From Peribacillus cavernae (GTDB lineage: Bacteria > Bacillota > Bacilli > Bacillales > DSM-1321), in assembly GCF_003989135.1 (NCBI RefSeq), contig NZ_RYZZ01000010.1:62001-126000 (forward strand): a DNA stretch of 64,000 nt. The letters run 5' to 3'. The translations under genes were made by a program, and so were the position numbers. Of this stretch, positions 18,899 through 27,122 are shown in pieces. The notes under the pieces are model-generated. The model was not told the DNA's origin. It did not search any database and saw only the letters and a program-made list of their open reading frames with translations. Position 1 is the first letter of the stretch, and every line of letters begins with the position of its first letter.

Positions 18899-18930
18899 GA
18901 AGCAGCTTACTTAAGCTGCCTTTTCTTTTT
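18899..18930 (+). terminator. Terminator after yppD
   Basis: Stem GCAGCTT-ACTT-AAGCTGC followed by TTTTCTTTTTT. Confidence 0.8.
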
Positions 18931-18998
18931 TAGGCCGGAAAGTTTTATATTTCCCTCTTATCATATATACTTTAGGCATTAAACCTTTGGAGGAAGAG

Positions 18999-19376
18999 AT
19001 GCGAGACAAAGAGGTAATCCTAAAACTAACGAAGGAACTAATCGGTTTTTGCCAGCGTGCCGATCAAATTTATGAAGATGTCCGCTCCACGGGAAAGGAG
19101 AAAGACTTCTATAACGATGTGAAACCTTTTGCAGATAAAGTCCAGCTTGCTTCTTTGGAATGGGCCGATAGCATGAAGGTCTGGATGAGGGAAGAACGCT
19201 TCCAACACTTATTCCCTCAACAAATTGACCAGACCGTGCAGAATCTTTCCGATGTAGCCGTCCAGGCCTTTTTTCCAAAAACAAGTTATAAAAGATTTAA
19301 AAGCCATGTCCAATCCGTTCAATTTATCCTGCAAAGCGCTTTACATGAAATAAACAAAAAAGTCAATCACGGCTGA
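18999..19376 (+). CDS. yppE: DUF1798 family protein YppE
   Basis: 125-residue all-helical protein of the YppE family, whose structures show a small helical bundle of unknown role. Recognisable segments are FCQRADQIYEDVRSTGKEKDF and PFADKVQLASLEW. ATG 18999 is 6-7 bases after GGAGGA; a TTG at 18987 would overlap the RBS. Position between yppD and yppG agrees with B. subtilis. Confidence 0.8.
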   Translation: MRDKEVILKLTKELIGFCQRADQIYEDVRSTGKEKDFYNDVKPFADKVQLASLEWADSMKVWMREERFQHLFPQQIDQTVQNLSDVAVQAFFPKTSYKRFKSHVQSVQFILQSALHEINKKVNHG

Positions 19377-19400
19377 TATATTCAGCAAATACCTCCACTC

Positions 19401-19428
19401 ACCAATGTGTTCTTTTGCTCATATAGTA
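19401..19428 (+). promoter_or_regulatory. Candidate sigma-K promoter for yppG
   Basis: AC at 19401, 17-base spacer, CATATAGTA at 19420-19428: an exact match to the late mother-cell pattern AC-N16/17-CATA-N3-TA, 35 bases before the gene of a likely spore-coat protein. Confidence 0.65.
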
Positions 19429-19462
19429 TATCAGCTAATGTCATGTGGAGGTGGAAAGATTC

Positions 19463-20170
19463 GTGAATTACAGGAATACCGTTTCCGGTCAGGAAAGAGA
19501 CGACGGATATTACATGAATTCAATGCCGGGGTTTTGGAGCGGATATTCATACTTTCCCGGACAATATGAAACCGGGAAACAGGGGATGAACATCCCAATG
19601 CACAACGGTGAAAGGCAGTATTATCCTGATGCATTTCAACCACCCGATCATACGCACCCCATTCAGGCCGAAGAATGGGGGCACTTCAATGGAGGGCAGC
19701 AGCCTCCTTACAATCAAGCATTTTCAAACGACGGACATCTGTATTTTCAAAACAGCGATGTACAGCACTTTGGCAAAGGTATCCAAGGAAATCCTCTTGG
19801 AGTAGAGCAAAGCCAACTTTTCAATGGACATCCGGGCGGCTTTCTCGCGCCGTTTCAGCAACCATACATGCCACAACCATATCAGCAGCAAACCCAAAAA
19901 TTAAATTCGCTCAATCCTTTTGAAAATCCGCTGCAGCCTATGCAAAAAGGGCAGCCGCCTCAGCCCCAGCATTTCGCCAATCCGTATCCAAAGCAGCAAT
20001 TTATGCAAAAACAGCAGCCTTCCGGTTTCCATTCTGTCCTCAACCAGTTCAAAACTCAGGATGGTTCCTTCGATATCAATAAAATGATGAGCACAGCTGG
20101 ACAAATGGTGAATACAGTCAACCAGGTGTCAGCGATTGTCAAAGGGTTCGGTGGGATGATTAAAGTGTAA
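19463..20170 (+). CDS. yppG: YppG family spore coat protein
   Basis: 235-residue Gln/Pro/Asn/Tyr/His-rich protein of low complexity with a conserved C-terminus (GSFDINKMMSTAGQMVNTVN...IVKGFGGMIKV) that marks the YppG family, a coat-associated protein. The central part has Pro-Gln and Phe-Gln-Gln runs. GTG 19463 follows GGAGGTGG; an in-frame GTG at 19445 precedes the RBS. A sigma-K-like promoter lies upstream and a strong terminator follows, so it is probably a monocistronic sporulation gene. Confidence 0.8.
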   Translation: MNYRNTVSGQERDDGYYMNSMPGFWSGYSYFPGQYETGKQGMNIPMHNGERQYYPDAFQPPDHTHPIQAEEWGHFNGGQQPPYNQAFSNDGHLYFQNSDVQHFGKGIQGNPLGVEQSQLFNGHPGGFLAPFQQPYMPQPYQQQTQKLNSLNPFENPLQPMQKGQPPQPQHFANPYPKQQFMQKQQPSGFHSVLNQFKTQDGSFDINKMMSTAGQMVNTVNQVSAIVKGFGGMIKV

Positions 20171-20183
20171 CAATCTATCAAAG

Positions 20184-20222
20184 AAGGGCCACAACCGCTT
20201 TCTGGTGGTTGTGGCCCTTTAC
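20184..20222 (+). terminator. Terminator after yppG
   Basis: Arms AGGGCCACAACC and GGTTGTGGCCCT with a short loop, followed by TTTAC. The stem is strong and the T run short. Confidence 0.75.
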
Positions 20223-20256
20223 ATAAATAAGCGCAGAATAACTTACGCTTTTCCAA

Positions 20257-20727
20257 TTAATCGTTTATGGCAATGCGCTTGCCTTTAAGTTTAGGAACTT
20301 TGATTTCCAGCACACCGTCGCGATGGCTGGCCGATGCTTTTTTGCCATCAATTGGCTTAGAAAGCCTGATTGTCCTGGATTTATTTTTTAAGGTGCTTTT
20401 CCTTTTAAACAGACCCTTGTTTTCATTCGTTTCCTGGACTGTTTCCTGATTTTTCACATTGATGATCACTCCCTGGTCAAGCATTTCAATGTCAATATCC
20501 TGTCTTTTTATGCCGGGGATCATTGCTTTAATGCGATAATCTGTTTCATTTTCGATAATTTCCACTGGAAAGCTTCGATCATTTGAAGTACCAAAAAAGT
20601 CATCCATGGATTGAAGAAGCCCCTTATATGGCTTCTCGGCAAAAAGCCGGTCCACCGTTGTCATCAATTCATCAAATACCTCCTTCGTGGAAGGTTTCAA
20701 ATTCTTGTTATTCTCTGAATCAGACAT
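20257..20727 (-). CDS. Hsp20/alpha-crystallin family small heat shock protein
   Basis: 156 residues with an alpha-crystallin domain in the second half: FPVEIIENETDYRIKAMIPGI, then IRLSKPIDGKKASASHRDGVLEIKVPK, matching the beta-sandwich and the A-x-x-x-x-GVL signature, followed by a short C-terminal tail with the I-x-I-like RIAI. ATP-independent holdase chaperone by family. The RBS AAAGGAGA precedes ATG 20727. Some Bacillus Hsp20s are coat-associated; its place beside yppG would allow that, but nothing in the sequence decides it. Confidence 0.85.
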   Translation of the reverse strand: MSDSENNKNLKPSTKEVFDELMTTVDRLFAEKPYKGLLQSMDDFFGTSNDRSFPVEIIENETDYRIKAMIPGIKRQDIDIEMLDQGVIINVKNQETVQETNENKGLFKRKSTLKNKSRTIRLSKPIDGKKASASHRDGVLEIKVPKLKGKRIAIND

Positions 20728-20821
20728 TATTTGTCTCTCCTTTCAAATACCGCTTCTAATTAGGCTATGTTCTTCTGAAAGCAAAGGTGAATTGCAAGTT
20801 TTGTTAGCTTAAGGTAAACGC

Positions 20822-20851
20822 TTGACAGAACATCTGTTTGTATAATAAAAT
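20822..20851 (+). promoter_or_regulatory. Candidate sigma-A promoter of yprA (mrfA) with embedded LexA-like box
   Basis: TTGACA at 20822-20827, 18-base spacer, TAAAAT at 20846-20851. Between the boxes lies AGAACATCTGTTTG (20827-20840), which matches the Bacillus LexA operator CGAAC-RNRY-GTTYC at 11 of 14 positions. Promoter fairly likely; operator only a candidate. Confidence 0.5.
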
Positions 20852-20880
20852 AGATATAAGTAAGTAATGGGGTGAGCGGT

Positions 20881-23217
20881 ATGAAGGTAAGAAAGAACCT
20901 GCAAGAACTGATAACTGACCTGAAACATAATGAAGATTATTCAGATAATATTGTTCACTGGCATACGATTGAACCGATAGAGGCGTCAAGCGTCCCTTTT
21001 CCAGAAAAAATGGATAAAAAAATAAGACAGGCCCTTGAGAAGAGGGGGATTCCTGGACTTTACACGCACCAGGCCACCGCCTTTGAAGCGGCCATCCAGG
21101 AAAAAAGCTTGGTTGCGGTAACCCCTACGGCATCCGGGAAAACACTTTGCTATAATCTCCCTGTGCTCCAATCAATCCTTGAAAACGAGAAAACAAGGGC
21201 TCTGTATATATTCCCAACCAAAGCACTGAGTTATGACCAAAAAAGTGAGCTCCATGAGATGATCGAAGAAATGGAAGTGGAAATTAACAGTTATACATAT
21301 GACGGTGATACTCCTTCTGCTATCCGCCAGAAAATCCGCAAAGCCGGACATATTGTTATTACAAATCCAGACATGCTGCATTCGGGAATTTTGCCGCATC
21401 ACACAAAATGGGTATCGCTTTTTGAAAATCTGAAATATGTCATAATTGATGAGCTTCATATTTACCGGGGTGTATTCGGCAGCCATACGGCGAATGTGAT
21501 CAGGAGGCTAAAACGGATCTGCCATTTCTACGGAAGCGATCCGATTTTTATTTGCACGTCAGCGACGATTGCAAACCCGAAACAATTGGCCGAGCAGCTC
21601 ACCGAACAGGATATGGTGCTTATTGACAACAATGGCGCCCCTAGCGGAAAAAAACATTTTGTTTTTTATAATCCTCCTGTCGTGAACAAGCCTCTTAATA
21701 TCCGCAGAAGTGCTGTCCTGGAGGCACGGAGCCTTGCGATGGAATTTTTGCGGAATAAGATTCAAACGATCGTATTCGCGCGTTCACGGGTTAGGGTGGA
21801 ACTTCTGCTGACCTATTTACAGGGTTTAGTTGCGGGTCAGCTAGGGCCAAAGGCGATAAGAGGCTACCGTGGCGGCTATTTGCCAAAACAGCGGCGTGAG
21901 ATTGAGAAGGGGCTGCGGAATGGCAGTATTTACGGAGTAGTCAGCACGAATGCGCTTGAGCTTGGCGTCGATATCGGCCAGCTACAAGTGTGCATCATGA
22001 CGGGCTATCCGGGCTCGATCGCGAGTGCCTGGCAGCAGGCTGGCCGTGCAGGGCGCAGAAATGGTGAGGCATTGATCATCATGGTTGGAAGCTCCAGTGC
22101 GCTTGATCAATACATCGTCCAGCATCCTGAATATTTCTTTTCACGCAGTCCCGAAACGGCAAGAATCAATCCTGATAACCTGGTGATCCTCGTCGATCAT
22201 ATTAAATGTGCAGCCTATGAACTTCCGTTTGCTAAAGGGGATACATTTGGCAGGGCGGAAATCACCGAAGTGCTTGAGTTTTTGACAGAAGAAAGAGTCA
22301 TCCACCAAAACGGGGACAAATGGTATTGGATGAATGACGCATTTCCAGCCCACAATATCAGCCTCCGTTCTGCGTCCCAGGAAAACGTGGTCATCATCGA
22401 CCAGACAGAAGCACCGCGCAACTTGGTAATTGGTGAAATGGATACTTTCAGCGCGATGACTTTGCTGCACGATGAAGCGATTTATCTGCATCAGGGCATT
22501 CAGTACCAAGTTGAACGGCTCGATTGGGAAGAGAAGAAGGCATATGTCCGGGAAGTAAATGTTGATTATTACACAGACGCAAATCTTGCGGTCCAGCTAT
22601 CCGTCCTGGAAGTGGACAAGCACAAATCCTACAGTACGAATGAGGCAGCCTATGGCGATGTATCCGTAAGGGCGATGGCAACGATTTTCAAAAAGATCAA
22701 ATTCGAGTCGCATGAAAATATCGGCTCCGGGCCGATTACGCTGCCGGAAGTAGAGCTTCATACAAGTTCGGCGATGCTTTCGATCCATCCTGACATCCTG
22801 AATTGGGACGATAATCGGATGGAGCAGGGATTGATTGGGGCCTCCCATGCGCTGAACTACATGGTACCGCTTTTTGTTATGTGTGACCCAAATGATATCC
22901 ATGTGTATCCCCAGGTGAAGGCGGCCCATAATGAGAAACCTACTATATTTATTTACGACAGCTATCCGGGCGGTATCGGCCTGAGTGAAAAAGTCTACGA
23001 TCATGTGGAGACGATTTTGACCGAAACACAGAACATGGTGGAGCGGTGCCAATGCGAAAGCGGATGTCCTTCCTGCATTGGAACGGATGCTGTCTCTGAA
23101 ACGGCCAAACATGACGCGATCCAGCTATTGAATCTGTTTGCAACCGGACTTTCACAGGACACTAAGGCAGCAGCAACACACCCTTTTCAAGAGAACGATA
23201 GCTTTTTAAGGATGTGA
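20881..23217 (+). CDS. mrfA: DEAD/DEAH helicase MrfA (YprA), mitomycin-repair factor
   Basis: Superfamily 2 helicase with a C-terminal DUF1998 zinc-binding domain. Motifs: Walker A PTASGKT near 81-87, DEXH box DELH near 189, motif VI QQAGRAGRRNG, and the four-cysteine cluster CQCESGCPSC near 723. In B. subtilis MrfA works with the exonuclease MrfB in nucleotide-excision-independent repair of mitomycin C damage. 778 residues from ATG 20881; a GTG 9 bases earlier is possible. The next gene is mrfB, so the pair is kept together. Confidence 0.9.
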   Translation: MKVRKNLQELITDLKHNEDYSDNIVHWHTIEPIEASSVPFPEKMDKKIRQALEKRGIPGLYTHQATAFEAAIQEKSLVAVTPTASGKTLCYNLPVLQSILENEKTRALYIFPTKALSYDQKSELHEMIEEMEVEINSYTYDGDTPSAIRQKIRKAGHIVITNPDMLHSGILPHHTKWVSLFENLKYVIIDELHIYRGVFGSHTANVIRRLKRICHFYGSDPIFICTSATIANPKQLAEQLTEQDMVLIDNNGAPSGKKHFVFYNPPVVNKPLNIRRSAVLEARSLAMEFLRNKIQTIVFARSRVRVELLLTYLQGLVAGQLGPKAIRGYRGGYLPKQRREIEKGLRNGSIYGVVSTNALELGVDIGQLQVCIMTGYPGSIASAWQQAGRAGRRNGEALIIMVGSSSALDQYIVQHPEYFFSRSPETARINPDNLVILVDHIKCAAYELPFAKGDTFGRAEITEVLEFLTEERVIHQNGDKWYWMNDAFPAHNISLRSASQENVVIIDQTEAPRNLVIGEMDTFSAMTLLHDEAIYLHQGIQYQVERLDWEEKKAYVREVNVDYYTDANLAVQLSVLEVDKHKSYSTNEAAYGDVSVRAMATIFKKIKFESHENIGSGPITLPEVELHTSSAMLSIHPDILNWDDNRMEQGLIGASHALNYMVPLFVMCDPNDIHVYPQVKAAHNEKPTIFIYDSYPGGIGLSEKVYDHVETILTETQNMVERCQCESGCPSCIGTDAVSETAKHDAIQLLNLFATGLSQDTKAAATHPFQENDSFLRM

Positions 23218-23271
23218 GTCGACGTTTCTTAATAAAAAGAACTTCCGCTTTTCGGAAAAGAGGTGTAACCA

Positions 23272-24522
23272 TTGTCTTTAAAAAACAAACTTGACCGAAT
23301 GAAAAGCCATATGAACCTGGAAAACAATGAAAAAAAAGATAAACCGGCATTCGCTGAAAAGGATGCAGGAAATGGAAGCCTCCCATTTCTCGAAACATGG
23401 CAAGAAAATGATACGGCAGCCTATTGGTACGATAAAGAACACTGCTTCATCCGGGAGGTACGCTATCCAATTGAATATCAGCACGGTATGTATTCCTTTA
23501 AGGAATTGAATGCCATTGTCAGTTTATGGAACGGAGCGTCGCTTGACCATCCGCTTTCGGCGAAAGGACTCGCCGCAGAGGATTTGTTTTTCTTTGATAC
23601 CGAGACTACCGGCCTTGGGGGTGGTGCCGGCAATACGATCTTTTTGCTTGGCTACGCTTTTTTTGAGAAAGATGCCATCGTTGTCAGGCAACATATATTG
23701 CCACAGCCGGGTAACGAAATTCCGCTTTATCAAAGCTTTTTGGAAAATATCAATTATGAGACCCTTGTTACTTATAATGGAAAAGCATTTGACTGGCCGC
23801 AGTTAAAGACGAGGCATACCCTGATTAAACAACATGTCCCGTTATTGCCGGACTTCGGGCATTTTGATTTGTACCACGCTTCTAGAAGGCTTTGGAAAAA
23901 TAAGCTGGAAAAAGTCAAGCTGTCTGCAGTAGAAGAGAAAATATTGGGATTGAAAAGGGAAAATGATATTCCAGGATATTTAGCGCCGATGATTTACTTT
24001 GATTTTGTCGAGAGAAAGGATCCAGAGATATTATTCGGCGTCCTTAAGCATAATGAAATCGATGTCCTTTCATTGATCACGTTGTATATTCACTTATCGA
24101 AACAAATACTTCAAGTCAACGGATATGGCGAAGAAACACTCGAAATTGCACGCTGGCTTGCTTATCTGGGGAAAAAAGAAGAAGCGTTTGAAACGTACAA
24201 TCGTCTTCTTCTGGAGGGAAATGCCGAAGAGCGGATAACAGCGAAGCATGCGATCGCTTATCAGAAGAAAAAGAATAACGAGTACGATTCGGCGCTGGGT
24301 ATTTGGCTGGAAGTCGCCGAAAAAGGCACGGAAAAACAGAAGGCAGAAGCGATACTTGAATCCTGTAAGCTGCTCGAGCACCATTATAAAGACTATGAAA
24401 AAGCCATACAGCTATCGTTCCGACTGCTTGCTGAAATCAAGGGCAATTCGAAAGCACTTGAATCGGATCTTTTTAAACGTTATGAACGATTAAAAAGAAA
24501 GCAGAACAAGCACCATTTCTGA
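23272..24522 (+). CDS. mrfB: DEDDh exonuclease MrfB (YprB)
   Basis: 416 residues. The ribonuclease-H-like exonuclease domain has FFDTETTGLGGG (near 107-118), TYNGKAFDWPQLKTRH and HNEIDVLSL, giving the DEDDh catalytic set; a helical TPR-like region follows (about 280-416). Partner of the helicase MrfA in mitomycin repair. The start TTG 23272 comes after AAGAGGTG. The 54-base gap from mrfA holds a small hairpin (TTCCGCTTTTCGGAA) that may attenuate or process the mRNA. Confidence 0.88.
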   Translation: MSLKNKLDRMKSHMNLENNEKKDKPAFAEKDAGNGSLPFLETWQENDTAAYWYDKEHCFIREVRYPIEYQHGMYSFKELNAIVSLWNGASLDHPLSAKGLAAEDLFFFDTETTGLGGGAGNTIFLLGYAFFEKDAIVVRQHILPQPGNEIPLYQSFLENINYETLVTYNGKAFDWPQLKTRHTLIKQHVPLLPDFGHFDLYHASRRLWKNKLEKVKLSAVEEKILGLKRENDIPGYLAPMIYFDFVERKDPEILFGVLKHNEIDVLSLITLYIHLSKQILQVNGYGEETLEIARWLAYLGKKEEAFETYNRLLLEGNAEERITAKHAIAYQKKKNNEYDSALGIWLEVAEKGTEKQKAEAILESCKLLEHHYKDYEKAIQLSFRLLAEIKGNSKALESDLFKRYERLKRKQNKHHF

Positions 24523-24569
24523 AACAGTCACAAAAATGTAAAATTTTTTCTTATTTTTGAAAAGAATGA

Positions 24570-24598
24570 TTGTCTCGTAAAGATAATGTGTGTAAAAT
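24570..24598 (+). promoter_or_regulatory. Sigma-A-like promoter for a tiny membrane protein
   Basis: TTGTCT, 17-base spacer, TAAAAT; 47 bases upstream of the 32-codon ORF at 24645. Confidence 0.55.
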
Positions 24599-24644
24599 TA
24601 AAAATTGTATGGGAGATTTTAGATTATTAAACGGGGCGGAGAAA

Positions 24645-24743
24645 ATGTATAAAGCGATTTTATTTTTATTTTTCATGGTCATTTGCTTAACGGGGTTTCT
24701 TTTTTCGACATTAAAGGATGGATTTTATTCCTTATTATTATAA
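24645..24743 (+). CDS. Tiny single-span membrane protein, 32 residues
   Basis: ATG with an upstream GGGGCGGAG encodes MYKAILFLFFMVICLTGFLF plus a short polar end (STLKDGFYSLLL). It is almost entirely one hydrophobic helix. Its own promoter-like sequence and RBS support real expression. I do not recognise a family. It could be a small membrane regulator; function unknown. Confidence 0.55.
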   Translation: MYKAILFLFFMVICLTGFLFSTLKDGFYSLLL

Positions 24744-24763
24744 AATTAGGTTTTTTAACCAGT

Positions 24764-24791
24764 ACACCTGTACCTCTTTTTTCATAGTCTG
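24764..24791 (+). promoter_or_regulatory. Candidate sigma-K promoter for the CotD-like gene
   Basis: AC at 24764, 17-base spacer, CATAGTCTG at 24783-24791, one mismatch from CATA-N3-TA; 42 bases before the coat gene. Confidence 0.5.
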
Positions 24792-24832
24792 ATATTGTAC
24801 TAACAAATTATGAAGAAAGGGGACGCTTTCTT

Positions 24833-25333
24833 ATGGAATATATGAAGAAGCATGGTTATGGAGGTCATCATCCTCATGTTATGGGAGCGCAAATGAGCCC
24901 ATATCCGAGTAAAGGACCTTCGGTAATGGGTGCACAAACGATGCCATGCCCGAGCAAAGGACCTTCGGTAATGGGTGCACAAACTGGCCCTTATCCAGGT
25001 CCGGGGATGGGCCCAATGGTTTCTCCTGCATCTTACGGTCCTGGTCCTGGCACAGGCCCAACTAATATGGCACCAACCCAGGTTTCGCCTGCACAGGTTT
25101 CACCAACACAGAATTCTGTGAATACAAACGTGATTCCGCATGTCGTGCCTCATGTCCATCCATCACACACAACCAATGTGAATAAACACATATTCAAGCA
25201 TCAGCACTATTATCCGCACACTGAATCTACAGTAAACGAATGTTACAGCCAGCACATGGTGTGCAGCGGCAGACCGCCGGTTGCGCCGATGCATCACAAC
25301 CCTTGCTGCCGTCCAAGGCGTTTTGGTTTTTAA
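24833..25333 (+). CDS. cotD: CotD family inner spore coat protein, enlarged
   Basis: 166 residues, about twice the length of B. subtilis CotD. The C-terminal half keeps the family core: IPHVVPHVHPSHTTNVNKH, FKHQHYYPHTES and Cys-rich segments (ECYSQHMVC, NPCCRPRR). The N-terminal half is an expansion of three 15-residue repeats (VMGAQ..PYPSKGPS) and a Pro/Gly-rich stretch. His, Pro and Cys richness fits a cross-linked structural coat layer. RBS AGAAAGGGG; sigma-K-like promoter upstream. Position between yprB and ypsA matches cotD. Confidence 0.88.
   Translation: MEYMKKHGYGGHHPHVMGAQMSPYPSKGPSVMGAQTMPCPSKGPSVMGAQTGPYPGPGMGPMVSPASYGPGPGTGPTNMAPTQVSPAQVSPTQNSVNTNVIPHVVPHVHPSHTTNVNKHIFKHQHYYPHTESTVNECYSQHMVCSGRPPVAPMHHNPCCRPRRFGF
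24878..25012 (+). repeat. Three tandem 45-base repeats in the CotD-like gene
   Basis: In-frame units encoding VMGAQ-x2-PYPSKGPS-like segments. Units 1 and 2 are nearly identical (AAAGGACCTTCGGTAATGGG recurs); the third is diverged. Copy number is likely to vary between strains. Confidence 0.75.
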
Positions 25334-25405
25334 TTAGATTAGGCAGGGGCTAATACAGCCCCTTGTTCATTTACTATGTCGCTTCCAGAAAGGAATCATC
25401 CCTGT

Positions 25406-25954
25406 TTGAATGTTATTTACATAACCGGCTATAAACCTTTTGAATTCGGGATATATAAAAACGATCATGAAGGTGTAAAATACATCAAGAGGGCAATAAA
25501 GCTTCGCCTGCTTCCGTTCATTGAAGAGGGGGCCGAATGGGTGATTATTTCCGGCCAACTGGGCGTGGAGTTATGGGCCGCAGAAGTGGCCATAGAACTA
25601 AAGAATGAACATGAACAAGTGAAGCTTGGTGTACTGACTCCATTTCTGAATCAGGAGGAATCCTGGAATGAAGGGAACCAGGAGTATTATCAACGTATTT
25701 TATCCCAGGCCGACTTTGTCGATTCGATATCCAAAAAACCATATGAAGGCCCACAGCAATTACGGACGAAAAACTTCTTCATGGTACACAAAAGTGACGG
25801 AATGATTATTGTATATGACCAAGAAAGAGAAGGAACTCCTAAATATGCTTTTTCGGAAGCGAAAAAATATCAGGATGAAAGTCCCTATCCGATGATCCAA
25901 ATATCCCTCGAGGACCTTCAACAGGCAGCGGAGGAGGAAACCTGGAATGACTGA
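25406..25954 (+). CDS. ypsA: SLOG-family protein YpsA
   Basis: Rossmann-like SLOG protein (DUF1273). The first strand and glycine loop are VIYITGYKPFEFGI; then VIISGQLGVELWAAEVA, LTPF, and the nucleotide-pocket region KSDGMIIVYDQEREGTPKYA. In B. subtilis YpsA affects cell division when overproduced and is linked to oxidative stress (family knowledge); the ligand is unknown. TTG 25406 gives the conserved N-terminus and has AAAGGAA upstream; the ATG at 25376 lacks an RBS. Next to gpsB, as usual. Confidence 0.88.
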   Translation: MNVIYITGYKPFEFGIYKNDHEGVKYIKRAIKLRLLPFIEEGAEWVIISGQLGVELWAAEVAIELKNEHEQVKLGVLTPFLNQEESWNEGNQEYYQRILSQADFVDSISKKPYEGPQQLRTKNFFMVHKSDGMIIVYDQEREGTPKYAFSEAKKYQDESPYPMIQISLEDLQQAAEEETWND

Positions 25955-26063
25955 AAACTTCTCGTTTTACTCGCTAAATTGATGATGTATCGTTGACAAA
26001 TGGAAGTATATTTGAAAAAATAATATAAAATCGATGTATGGTGAAAGTATTGAGGTGAATCTT

Positions 26064-26375
26064 ATGCTATCTGATAAGATAAAATTAACGGCTAAAGACA
26101 TTCTTGAAAAAGACTTCAAAACGGCAATGCGTGGCTATAAACCGGAAGATGTTGACCAGTTTCTAGACCTGGTTATAAAGGATTATGAAGCTTTCTATCA
26201 GGAAATTGAGGATTTAAAGCAAGAAAATCTGAAGCTTAGAAAACAGGCAGATGATATGTCAAGACGCCAGAGCCAGCCGGCAGCGAGCGTTACACCGGGG
26301 ACGACTAATTTTGACATTCTGAAAAGGCTATCCAACCTTGAAAAACATGTTTTCGGCAGTAAGCTGTACGAGTAA
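26064..26375 (+). CDS. gpsB: Cell division/elongation adaptor GpsB
   Basis: 103-residue DivIVA-like protein that shuttles PBP1 (PonA, encoded at 13663) between side wall and division site. It has the membrane-binding N-terminus with the lipid-binding [13 protein letters not shown] (about 25-37), a coiled coil (about 35-70) and the C-terminal trimerising helix [22 protein letters not shown] 26064 follows GAGGTG and gives the conserved [18 protein letters not shown] start. Confidence 0.94.
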   Translation: MLSDKIKLTAKDILEKDFKTAMRGYKPEDVDQFLDLVIKDYEAFYQEIEDLKQENLKLRKQADDMSRRQSQPAASVTPGTTNFDILKRLSNLEKHVFGSKLYE

Positions 26376-26398
26376 GCATCAATTTGTTTGATTTACCA

Positions 26399-26427
26399 TT
26401 GATGTTTGTCTGTGTATTTATTATAAT
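26399..26427 (+). promoter_or_regulatory. Sigma-A promoter of rnpB
   Basis: TTGATG, 17-base spacer, TATAAT; 8-9 bases upstream of the predicted RNA 5' end. Confidence 0.75.
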
Positions 26428-26435
26428 AGGTTATG

Positions 26436-26845
26436 TTATGCATTACGTTCAGGTAATTGCTGCAGCATTTTGCTGTAGAGGAAAGTCCATGCTCGCACGG
26501 GCTGCGATGCCCGTAGTGTTCGTGCCTGGCGAAAAAATAAGCCAGGGCAGCAAGGAAACTTGCTGACGGCAGGGATTATGCCTAAGTCCTTCGGGATATG
26601 GCATGAATACCTGTAAAGTGCCACAGTGACGGAGCCTTTTCAGAAATGAAAGGGGTGGAACGCGGTAAACCCCACGAGCGAGAAACCCAAATTATGGTAG
26701 GGGCACTTTCTTCCTTGGAAACGAACGAGGAGAAGGACAGGAGTATACTTGCTCTTGTAGATAGATGATTACCGCCGAAGTACGAGATGAATAATCGCTT
26801 GCAGTACTGAGGAACAAAACATGGCTTATAGAACGTTTTCATAAT
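26436..26845 (+). ncRNA. rnpB: RNase P RNA, Bacillus (type B)
   Basis: Catalytic RNA that trims the 5' leaders of pre-tRNAs. Diagnostic conserved pieces are GAGGAAAGTCCATGCTCGCAC, AAAGTGCCACAGTGACG, GGAACGCGGTAAACCCC, GAGCGAGAAACCCAAAT and TACCGCCGAAGTACGAG, in the type B order. The ends pair as helix P1 (ACGTTC near 26444 with GAACGT near 26831). About 410 bases, normal length. Ends are estimated to a few bases. Confidence 0.95.
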
Positions 26846-26860
26846 TTTCTCCTAAAAGCA

Positions 26861-26886
26861 GCTCTCCTTTTCGAGGAGGGTTTTTA
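26861..26886 (+). terminator. Terminator of rnpB
   Basis: CTCTCC / GGAGGG stem with loop TTTTCGA followed by TTTTTATTTC. Confidence 0.7.
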
Positions 26887-27122
26887 TTTCGCCAAATTTC
26901 AAACAGCTGAATGAAGCCGCGATATCGGTAAAACATACATACGCAAGAGTGTAAATACATTAATAAAGACGGAGACTCAACAAAAAAAGGAAGTTCAAGC
27001 AACCGAAATCAACAAATTGGCAAATTTGGCAACAAAATTGATATCTGAAATTTAGCAACAAATAAAAACAAAACAAGTTATAGACAGGATTCTGATCTTT
27101 TAAACAGGAAGTTGGTGGATGA

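Noticed and set aside
26436-26842. Short reading frames on both strands over this stretch
   Set aside because: The sequence is the RNase P RNA gene with all conserved blocks.
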